Assembly: GCA_947179155.2 (NCBI GenBank)
Contig: OX359275.1
Coordinates: forward strand, 513,501 to 577,500
DNA length: 64,000 nucleotides
Direction: 5' to 3'
DNA from: Hedera helix
Lineage: Eukaryota > Streptophyta > Magnoliopsida > Apiales > Araliaceae
Below, piece by piece: positions 33,601-42,362 of the stretch. A model generated the notes under the pieces. The model searched no databases, was not told the origin of the DNA, and saw only the letters and a list, made by a program, of their open reading frames with translations. The number at the start of each line of letters is the position of its first letter. The first letter of the stretch is position 1. The position numbers and the translations under genes were made by a program.

Positions 33601-35003
33601 AATCACATCAAATTCATGCATTTCCAAAGAGATAAAGTCAACAGGTAATATAAGGCTATTGATTTGAACTAAGCAAGATTTATATACCGTAGATGTAATG
33701 GCTATTGCTCCTAATGGGGTTTCAACTGATAAGTTAAAGTCCAAATTTTCAGGAGTTAAGTTTAATCGTTGAGCACGCGTAGGTGAGACAAAAGAATGGG
33801 TAGAACCAGTATCTAACAGGGCATAGACTTCATGAGAATTTATGAATAGCTTACCGGTTATCACCTTGTTCGGATTTCGTGTCATTTGGGATGTCATAAC
33901 AAAAGCTCTCCCTTGAACTACAGATTTTCCCTTATCCGTGCTAGCTTTTGGTACCATCATTGCAGTTGGACTTGATTTTGAAACAGGACAAAATCGAGCC
34001 ACATAACCTTCTTTTCCACAACTGTAGTACAACTTGGACTGTTGAGTACAGTTTGGGCTGATGTGGCCCTCCTGACCACACTTGTAACATCTTATCGGTG
34101 GTCGATCTCTTCCCCTTAGTATTGGTGCCGGTACTGATACTGGTGTTGGTGCTCTTCCATAATCATTATGTAATCTCTTTCTCTTGAAATTATTCCCACG
34201 GGATTCTCCTCTTCTATTATTCGATGCGGGATTACTACCGAAGTGCTGGTTACCTCCCTTATGGTTCTCGTTCCTGTGGTTGTTGTCATTTCTCTCTCTA
34301 CGCTGATCATTAACTCTTGGCTGCAATTTTTCATCTGTTTGCTCTACCCTTTGAGCCCTATCGACAACATCTGAATACAAAGTCAATTTATGAAAGCTAA
34401 GCTGTTAACAAATTTCGAATCTCAAACCTCGTAAAAACATCCGACTCATCCGTGCTTCGTCATCCACTAGATGAGTCGCGAAACGAGATAGTTCGGAAAA
34501 CTTAGTTTCATATTGTTAAACTGACATATTTTCTTGCTCTAGTTTTATGAACTCCACCTCCTTCATATGGCGGATGCTTTTTGAAAAATACTTTTCGTTT
34601 AACAGCTATTGGAATTCCAGCCAAGACAGTTTGAGAGCCGAATGATGGATGCGTTTTACCGCCTCCCACCAATGGTCTACCTCCCCTTGAAACATAAAGG
34701 TGGCGAATGACACCTTCTGATCATCTGCACATCGCAGAACATCAAGTATTTTTGTCGTTTGCTTCAACCATGACTCCGTTTTTAATGGTTCAGGCTTCCC
34801 AAAAAATTCAGGTGGTCCCAACTCTTTAAATTGCTTAACGGTGACAATTCTTGAATTATCAGCGTTTCCATCGTTACGACCTCCCCTCGACTAATTTATG
34901 AAAGTAGGAGGAGAAAGCCAAGAGGATTGTTTGTAGCTTCCTGATTCTCAGCTACATTCGCCTCGGGCAGTGGATAATTCATTCCCTGATTTTCAGAAGT
35001 CAT
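30605..35003 (-). pseudogene. Element D gag-pol polyprotein, heavily degraded
   Basis: Start at 35,003 (MTSENQGM). Gag is broken early; its GPPEF core is near 34,820. Cys/His motif 1 is intact (CYKCGQEGHISPNC), motif 2 has lost its first Cys and its His. Protease LLDTGSTHSFVS is near 33,815. Reverse transcriptase has an in-frame deletion of about 51 codons: the sequence jumps from GYHQLKV to DDILIYS near 32,960, removing the segment before the catalytic DD. Nonsense codons follow: TGA at 32,277-32,275 (from CGA), then one near 32,142, and TGA in WKWE (31,683), in SDRDP (31,479) and near 30,939. Near 30,760 a one-base shift puts the chromodomain (VKVLWRNQDTEE...) in another frame. Most breaks are CGA-to-TGA or TGG-to-TGA. 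Confidence 0.88.
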
Positions 35004-35197
35004 TCTTAACTGTGGTCATAAGATAAAGGTTAGTTAAACAAACTGACTCGTCACTTCTTGTCCCCACATTCAAGCCAACTTATTAGATAATAAAATTTTA
35101 TGTAGGACATACTAGTGACGTAATCTATTCGTCTTTCTCCTCCTACTTCTACCCCAGATCTCCATTAAAGATCATATCCCTAAGCTTGGATACTAAA

Positions 35198-37794
35198 TGT
35201 GACGCCCCCAAATCTAGGCCTACAGAGCCTAATTTAAGACGCCATAAAATACACAATTTCTAATATAAATAGTACATAGAACAAACATACAGAACTCAAT
35301 AATACACAACTAAGTCTTCACTATTATTGTCACACTATATACAACATGTGAAGACTACAATAGCTATCTCTCGGACCGTCACTCCATTTCCCTGCTAAAC
35401 CCGACTACTCTCTCATTTTCTGAAAAACAATGGAACAAAAGAAAGGGTGAGCTCAAATAGCCCAGTAAGAAATATCATGACTAAGATAATGGCAAAAAAA
35501 TTATCATTAGCCTTCGACAGTTGTGTTCTTAATTGAATATAATAGACAATAAACTTTATATCAATAATAGTAGCAGAAAGCAATCCATTAGAAGAATAAT
35601 GTAGAATATGATGTCTACTCGCGTCTCTTTTTAAGAAAAATATCATCAACTCTTATCATCTTAAACACCACTGGTCATGTTAATATAAGTTTCCAGTTCC
35701 TGATTATAATCATTCCAGTCAATAGTTCATCTTTGTATTACGGGCCAAAGATATTCAAATATAACACTAACGGTAATGATTATACCAGTTTTCAGCCTTT
35801 GGTCATAATCATACCAACAATAGTTCATCTTTGCCCCAGGCGAAAGAGAATATTCACCACGTGCCCTAAAAAACACAATAATTATATCGCCTTTATCCTA
35901 TCATATGTGCCCCAGGCCACAGATATTCACAACAACATGGTTCTTGATGATTAGAATAACAACCGTGATATAGATGATGAATCAGAAGAAACAGTATGAT
36001 CAATAAATATCGAAAGTTTATGATTTTTCTTTGTGCAGATTCAAATAATATCCAAATTATCAACATGATGTGGACTAAAATTCAAGAATGATATTTAAGA
36101 TTCACAGTTCAGAATAACAGTTAAGGTTCAATAGAAAGATTTAGAAAAATAGGAAGTTTCAGTTGAAATGATATTAGATGAAGCGCAAACTATTAAAGAA
36201 TATATAATCATTTCAGGAAACTTTACCAACAAGAGACAAATAAGAAATGAATACGAAGAGTAATTCACCAAACATGCGGTAGTCCGCGTAGTCGGGTTAT
36301 TCTCAAAGATTAATAAGAAATGAATACGAAAGGTTATTCACCAAACATGCGGTAGTCTGCATAGTTAGGTTATTCCCACAAATTAATAAGGAATTAATAC
36401 GAAAGGTTATTCACCAAACATGCGGTAGTCCGCGTAGTTAGGTTATTCCCACAAATTAATATATGGAGATAAATGACACATCTTACGAGTAAGAAAGAAA
36501 CAATATTATTTTCGAGAATCAAATAATGATAATCCCATACCATAGTAAGTTTGAATAATATAAGATAAAAAAGATGGCATCCCTTACCTTAACACGTGAC
36601 TGGATATGAAGTTGGTCAACTTGGTCAGTACTCGTACACTTACAGATCTTTACAAATACTCAAGATGACTTTAGCACACTCAAAGAGAACTTATACAAAG
36701 AAATATTTGAAGAGTGAAAGAAAGAATAAGCAAGGAAGTTTTTTATAAAAAATCCTTAAGTTAAGGCCTCTATTTATAGCAAAAAAATCTTATCATCACC
36801 AAGATTTCCTAATTTAATCCAAACCGTATATTTCAAGATAATGTTTAATCCATACCACTCATTTCATCTTTTAAGATTTCTTTAATCTAAACCATTCATT
36901 TAAAGATCATCTTTTAATCTATATCATTCAATTTACTTTATATATAAAACAACTAACTTTAAATAAATCAATTAACTTTATATATAAAAACAAATAACTT
37001 TATATAATTTATCATAATAAAAACAAATAACTTTATCAATTCAATTATTCAACAATAATTCACAATTATTCATTATTATGGCTAATTGTTGTAAATGCAG
37101 TGTAGTTGGCTTTTCGAGTTAGATAAACAGAAAAATCAAATAATAGTAAAATACAACAGTTTAATCAATATCATAAAAGAGATAACAATAATGCTGAAAA
37201 TAAATAAGAAAATAACACGTTACTGTGTAATGACAATTATTGATTCAGTAATGTGAATTATTGTGCATATGCTAATGTCACAATTATCAGTTCAATAATA
37301 TGAATTATTATGCATGTGACAATTATTGGTTCAATAAAGTCAATATAGTACAATAACCACTTTATCAGTTTAATAATATGACACACTGTGCAATACCGTG
37401 TGTTATTGTGCAATACCGTGTGCTATTGTGCAATACCGTGTGCTACTATGCAATACCGTGTGTTATTATTCCTTTACCATCAGGTATTTTAACAGTTCAA
37501 GGTGATAGTACTGTTGACTATATTTAGAAAGGTTACGTATGTCGCTTTCTATATCCGACAATAATTCGTTGTCGGGGTCCACAATTATTTTGTTATTTCG
37601 ATGCCGTCGTACGAATCGAATATTCCCCGACAAAACGAATATTCCCCGATCAAACGAATATTATCCGACATAATTAAATTTGCACATAACATTTCTTAAC
37701 TTTTAACCTTATCAATTTAACCACCTACTGTTTCAGGAAAAATATATATGAAGAAAAATTAAATTTTGTATTTCATAAAATTCGGGGTCTTACA
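35198..37794 (-). repeat. Element D 5' LTR (2,597 bp)
   Basis: On the minus strand TGTAAGACCCCG (37,794) to GGGGGCGTCACA (35,198). It has a TATA box TATAAATA at 36,778-36,771 before AGGCCTTAACT, three tandem 73-bp units (36,248-36,470), four 20-bp units CAATACCGTGTGYTAYTRTG (37,387-37,466), and three CGAATATTCCCCGA units (37,617-37,670). Confidence 0.9.
36248..36470 (-). repeat. 73-bp tandem repeat x3 in D LTR
   Basis: Three units starting 36,248, 36,321 and 36,394, each with a small dyad GCGG-TAGT-CCGC or a close variant. The related solo LTR has four units (43,733-44,022), arranged as two dimers. Confidence 0.85.
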
Positions 37795-38890
37795 ACTGAT
37801 GACGTGGCAGATGACGTGTTTGCCACGTGTCGCTGACGAAGCTGCCATGAAGTGCTGACGTGTCTGACACATGGCGCTGACGTGACTGCCACGTCATCGT
37901 CTTCAACCTTCAGCTAGGGTTTCAGATGACAAATTACAGTTTAGTACCCTTTTTTTAAATGGCCATAAATTTCTCATTTTAAGTCAATAAAATGCGATCC
38001 ACATATCCACGAAATCATATCGAAAAATTCTACGCAACCATGTTATTAGAATTGTCATAAAATGCCCGTGGAAAAACAATTTTTAAAAAAATAATAGCTT
38101 TAAACATAATTAGGGTTTGAATTTTCTCCCAAAATACAAAACCAATGAGCATGAATTTTGCAGGCTTCATATACATCATATAAGCTAGAACATACTGATT
38201 TTTAATGGCCAAAAAAAATATCTCTAGCATATATTGCCATTTGCATGTCATTTAAGCTTTCTTTTAAAAAATAACATAAAACACATGTATGGTAACTTTG
38301 AGCAACATGTATAGCACGAATTTTAGCACTAAAGCATACTCGCAGTGGAAATGAACCAAAAAATCAAAATTTTCGATTATCTTTGTAGCGTATACCCACG
38401 ATCACGGACGACAAGAATCACGTACTCAATAAATAATACTCTCAACGATAATTTACACTACAAACGAGTACTAAATATATCTTCCATAATTCGAGAAGCT
38501 ACAAACTTTTCAAGTTTCATGAATGACCTACAATAACTTATATAAAGCTCTCTCTATTTTGCTCTCAAGTTGATTTGTTACTTGATATTTTCTTGGTATT
38601 TCTAAAGGATGAGCAATGTCATCTATTTATACTACTCTAAGAAGTGTAACTTTTATATATATTAAACAAGAATTATAATTGATAATTATGTAATTCATTT
38701 GCAACTCTCAAATGAATTACACTAATTACAATGTAACTCCTATGATTAATATATATATATAACTCCTAAGTAGTAACTCCAGAAATGTATAACTCCTCAA
38801 GAGCATAAAGAGATAATAACACTCACATGTTCATTGTATCTAGACAATGAACCATGTAGTTAACCCATCGGGTCATCCGCTCCATAGGTA
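37795..38890 (-). repeat. Truncated LTR remnant, probable site of element D insertion
   Basis: No ORF. Read on the minus strand it resembles an LTR: TATAAATA (38,631-38,624), then AGAGCAAAATAGAGAGAG about 60 bases on, a long leader-like tract with AAACCCTA (38,100 region), and a dense cluster of ACGT cores at its cut end (37,802-37,895). No LTR terminus or partner copy is visible, so the call is tentative. Confidence 0.4.
37800..37896. promoter_or_regulatory. Cluster of ACGT-core (bZIP-type) motifs
   Basis: Within about 95 bases there are repeated TGACGTGGCA, GATGACGTG, GCCACGTG, CTGACGTG and GCCACGTCA motifs, in both orientations. ACGT cores with these flanks are known plant bZIP binding sites. 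Whether they act here is unknown. Confidence 0.45.
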
Positions 38891-38912
38891 CTTCGATTTG
38901 GGTCCATAAACT

Positions 38913-38918
<6 letters not shown>

Positions 38919-38972
<54 letters not shown>

Positions 38973-39196
38973 CAAAAGAACTCAACTCCAACATTTTGTA
39001 TATATGGTAATTTCACTTATGCCCAAACTTTATTCTTTATCCATGATCGATTGTTAAATAAATGGGGAACAATCCAACGACTAACTTTGTAGCTATATAT
39101 CCTTATTACTATTGTTTAAGAGGAGATATAGGGCACTGAAGAATATAATTAGGCCTAAATAGAATTGGGGATATATACTTGTAATTATCAACCGCC

Positions 39197-39243
<47 letters not shown>
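38919..39243. repeat. Microsatellites: (TA)n at 38,919-38,970 and (ATT)n at 39,197-39,243
   Basis: Simple repeats in otherwise anonymous AT-rich sequence (38,890-39,486). I see no gene in this stretch. Confidence 0.9.
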
Positions 39244-39247
<4 letters not shown>

Positions 39248-39486
39248 ACACATGAGTTATCAATCATATGATTTAATTATAAAGTTCATAAATAAAAATT
39301 AATTATTCTATCTAATTAAAAAATTACAAAAAATATAAAAGCATAATATTTTTACAACAAGCTAGAGGCATACTTTGTATGATCGAGATTAATGAGCTTG
39401 TTGGTCCTCTATGCTTAAAATCCCTCGATCACTATTGATAAGTTAAGTATCCAGTATGTGTATTTAAAAAAAATAAAAACACGATG

Positions 39487-39494
39487 GTGTACAT
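39487..39494. other. hAT target-site duplication, left copy (GTGTACAT)
   Basis: GTGTACAT at 39,487-39,494 is repeated exactly at 45,543-45,550. An 8-bp duplication is diagnostic of hAT transposition. Confidence 0.9.
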
Positions 39495-39865
39495 TAGACA
39501 TGCACATTCGGCCTGCGGCCTGGTAACTGGCCCTGGTCTGGCCTGGTCAAAGCCTGGACCAAGCCAGGCTGGCCTGCTAGACCTTTCACATACCATGTTT
39601 TTTTCTCTCTAATCCGGCCTGAAAGCCTGGCCCGGCCTCCAGCCTAGACCGGCCTTCAGCCTTGTCCGACCTTAGGCCTGGAGCCTGCAACAGCCAAATG
39701 GCTGGACCAGCCCCATCTTAATTTGGTAAGGAAAATATGTGTGGGATCCCTCAATTTATAGATGGGAGTTAAGGGGTCTTCCTCTCTTGTAGGCGATGTG
39801 GTACTAAGGACTTAGGCATAAATACAACTATACAAGTGCTGAAGCAGTACATATCTTGGGTTGGT

Positions 39866-40141
39866 TTAATGAAATTCTTCACATTTTTCCATTTGAGCAG
39901 CAGGGGGATCCATTTGCAATGTCAAGCACCACCAACCAATGTACAGATGGCCATGATATACAGCAAATGACGCAGCATCAAGAACAGCAGCAGCAAAACA
40001 TGATGATGATGATATCTTATCAAAATTAGATAGTAGAACATAAACCTGTTGTTGCCAATCTGTGAAGCTTGTTATGTCAGACAGTATAATACATTGCACC
40101 AGGGAACCCAAAAGAAAGCCGAGCCATAGATTACACATCAA
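39866..40141 (-). pseudogene. Captured gene fragment resembling the C-terminal end of a MATE transporter
   Basis: On the minus strand a 92-codon open frame begins with LWLGFLLGSLVQCIILSDI and TSFTDWQQQ. This strongly recalls the last membrane helix and following segment of plant MATE (DTX) efflux proteins (GLWLG..., then F-T-D/N-W). Right after the QQQ codons the DNA reads CAG|GTTTATG, a plausible exon end with donor, and resemblance to MATE stops there. The rest of the frame is then probably intron. The piece lies inside the hAT element, so it looks like host gene sequence captured by the transposon. The match rests on memory of the family and is short. Confidence 0.45.
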
Positions 40142-41707
40142 GGAAAATAGAGATTTATGTTTTATTCTTTCTCTTCATGCTAAGTAGTATGCCATAGACA
40201 ATAAGAGAAGCTATCAAGAAACGAAAAATATGTAGTATTCACAGACACCATCAATATAATGCTAATTAGTTGGACAACAAGCCAATTAAAACGCCTGCAT
40301 AGTCATGAACTTGAACCATTGCTGGGTTTGCTAGTGGATAACTATTTCAGAGATGGCGAAATCTACACACATTTACGTAAGGTGTATATTCCTAAGTTGC
40401 TTATTATCAGTTATAATTCCAGTATGGAAAAATAAAATATAATGCTTCCAAGTTATTTGATCATTATTAACTCAAAATTAAGATGACTTGTTATAAATTA
40501 TTAAACAATAAAGCTTACAAAAAGTAATACTTTTTAGATAATTTACAATGATTCATCATTGTATTGATTTAAATTAAAAATATATATATGTCAATTTTGA
40601 GTTTAAAATTTTCTTAAATTGACTTTAAGAAGTCAATAATGATCAAATAATATAGAACGGATGGAGTATAATTGTTCATTGAATCTGCTCAATTTTATTT
40701 GGTTATACATTACTTGCTTCCTATTAGTCGTGATTATGAAATAAGTCGTTGTTATAACCAAATCTAATTATAATTTCTAAACTGCAAGGATTACCAAATG
40801 TATTCACATTAATATTTTAGCAAGTCTTGTTCTTGAACATCCTTAAACTTTGGTAATTAGTGACAACCTTTTGCTGAGATTTGTAATGTTTCTATGCAGT
40901 AAGGATGCTACTACTATTCTAGTATTCTTGTTATTGTAGTTCTTGACACTTCCTTGTTGTATTAATAATGGTATTAGTTTTCGGAATCATCATCTTCAAT
41001 TCTTTTTAATAAGTAAATTTTGTGAAGAGATTAATTGTTGCTGATTTGAAGCGAGTTTGGTTGAAGAGTAAATTTTAGCACATTAACAACTTATAAACAA
41101 ATTCACAAAATGTAGAGAAATTAACAATTTATAGTACTGTATCTTTCTCTTTCAAAATTAACCATAGAATAGAGTTTATTTAATTTAGACAATATATTTA
41201 ACCATGCTAATATCCTAGGCGGAATTGTTTGGTCCCATCAAAAGTATGCCTAGATTTTCAATTCATAGTTGTTTTTCATTATTGTCCTACTTTCATTTTC
41301 TGTTCGTTTTAAAAGACACAAATTGATTACTATTTCCCAATTATTAAAATTGTTATTAGCATGACTATTTCTTAGTAAAAATACTATTTACAATAATTTT
41401 TGGTAATGATTAATAGGTCAACCTTAACAAAAATTGTTATCAACCTTACAATGCTAATGAAAAAAGAAAAAAAAAACAAATTGAAGCTATAATTAATTTC
41501 AAGTATATCTTCTTTAAGGTGGATTAAAATTAATTAATTTGAAAAAATGATGAATTAAATTTTGAGTACATTGCTTTTGATTCATTGCTTTTGATTCATT
41601 GCTATAGATGACAGTAGGATGTTCACCTCTACTAACTCCCAAAAGAAAATGGAGACTTTACACCTTAACCTTATAGAGAGAATTGTGACTAATATGTTTA
41701 CAGCTAA
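40142..41707. other. hAT internal sequence without genes
   Basis: AT-rich and non-coding in all frames, apart from the MITE-like block at 40,430-40,666 and a 14-base direct repeat TTGCTTTTGATTCA near 41,573-41,600. Confidence 0.6.
40430..40666. mobile_element. Degraded Stowaway-like MITE
   Basis: The right end, read on the minus strand, is CTCCATCCGTTC, close to the Stowaway terminus CTCCCTCCGT, followed by a TA. TTATTTGATCATTATTRACT occurs in inverted orientation near both ends (40,453 and 40,654). The left terminus is too mutated to place exactly. Confidence 0.5.
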
Positions 41708-41749
41708 TACCACATCGATTGCAAAATAGTATAAAAGTTAATATAAATA
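41708..41749 (+). promoter_or_regulatory. snRNA-type promoter module 1 (USE-like + TATA, 24-bp gap)
   Basis: A degenerate upstream sequence element TACCACATCG (41,708-41,717) and TATAAATA (41,742-41,749) are separated by 24 bases. The plant snRNA USE consensus is RTCCCACATCG; a gap of about 23-24 bases is typical of Pol III snRNA genes and about 33-34 of Pol II ones. Confidence 0.4.
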
Positions 41750-41911
41750 AGGAGACCGTGTGAGGTAACAAAATAACACAACTGAAAATTTAATTTTGAT
41801 TTAAGACCCAAAAAAAATAGGAGTCAAACATGAAGTCACATTAAAAAGAGCATAGCAAGCATGATGGAAAATTTTCGTTCCAACATAAATATGATCTTGG
41901 GTTTGCAGCTT

Positions 41912-41954
41912 ATCCCACATCGGTTGCAAAATATCATAACCGTTATTATAAATA
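41912..41954 (+). promoter_or_regulatory. snRNA-type promoter module 2 (perfect USE + TATA, 24-bp gap)
   Basis: ATCCCACATCG (41,912-41,922) fits the USE consensus exactly. TATAAATA is at 41,947-41,954, 24 bases on. T-runs that could end Pol III transcription occur at 42,033-42,041. Confidence 0.5.
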
Positions 41955-42059
41955 AGGAATTGCACTACTCAATCTAAAACACGTGACAACATGGATAATG
42001 GTTAGCATAACATTCGGGTGCCCGGTGTTGAATTTTGTTTTCCAAGTCCCTTAGTCCCT

Positions 42060-42102
42060 ATCCCACATCGGTTGCAAAATAGCATAACAGTTGGTATAAA
42101 CA
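42060..42102 (+). promoter_or_regulatory. snRNA-type promoter module 3 (perfect USE + TATA, 24-bp gap)
   Basis: ATCCCACATCG (42,060-42,070) and TATAAACA (42,095-42,102), again 24 bases apart. The downstream sequence is a diverged copy of that after module 2 (shared GTGGATAATGG, TTAGC.TAACA, CGG.TG.CCG, CCAAGTCCC). Confidence 0.5.
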
Positions 42103-42204
42103 AGGAATTACACTACTCTCAAGTCTCAACCTACAAACATGTGATAGCGTGGATAATGGGTTAGCGTAACAGTCGGATGTCCGTCGTTGGGTGTTTCTTT
42201 CCAA

Positions 42205-42256
42205 GTCCCACATTGATGGGTAGTAGAGAATTCATAATACCATTAGCCTATAAATA
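42205..42256 (+). promoter_or_regulatory. snRNA-type promoter module 4 (USE-like + TATA, 33-bp gap)
   Basis: AGTCCCACATTG (42,205-42,215, one change from USE) and TATAAATA (42,249-42,256), 33 bases apart, the Pol II-type spacing. It could equally be part of a retrotransposon LTR, since similar TCCCACATCG-TATA blocks occur in plant TRIM/Copia LTRs. Confidence 0.4.
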
Positions 42257-42362
42257 AGGCAATGGTCACTCAATATTATTCATAGCTAGCCAGCCACTTT
42301 GGGTTACTTGTTTAAAGTAAGCTTGAGATCTTGAGCCTGGGGCTTCAATGCTACTTAAGATC

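Larger units (their letters stand above)
30320..37794 (-). mobile_element. Element D: older chromovirus-type Ty3/Gypsy retrotransposon, partial
   Basis: On the minus strand: 5' LTR 37,794-35,198, a decayed PBS (TTAGTATCCAAGC, near 35,197-35,184, two mismatches from A's), gag-pol remnants, pre-PPT hairpin (30,617-30,600), polypurine tract AAGGAGGGGAGG (about 30,594-30,583), and the first part of the 3' LTR, where element B inserted. LTR divergence of about 5% and many nonsense codons make it the oldest layer. The solo LTR at 42,363-45,344 belongs to the same family. Confidence 0.88.

Noticed and set aside
41970..42060. Annotating a definite small RNA gene after promoter module 2
   Set aside because: Promoter geometry is suggestive, but no snRNA, snoRNA or tRNA signature was recognised in the downstream bases, so only the promoter modules are annotated.
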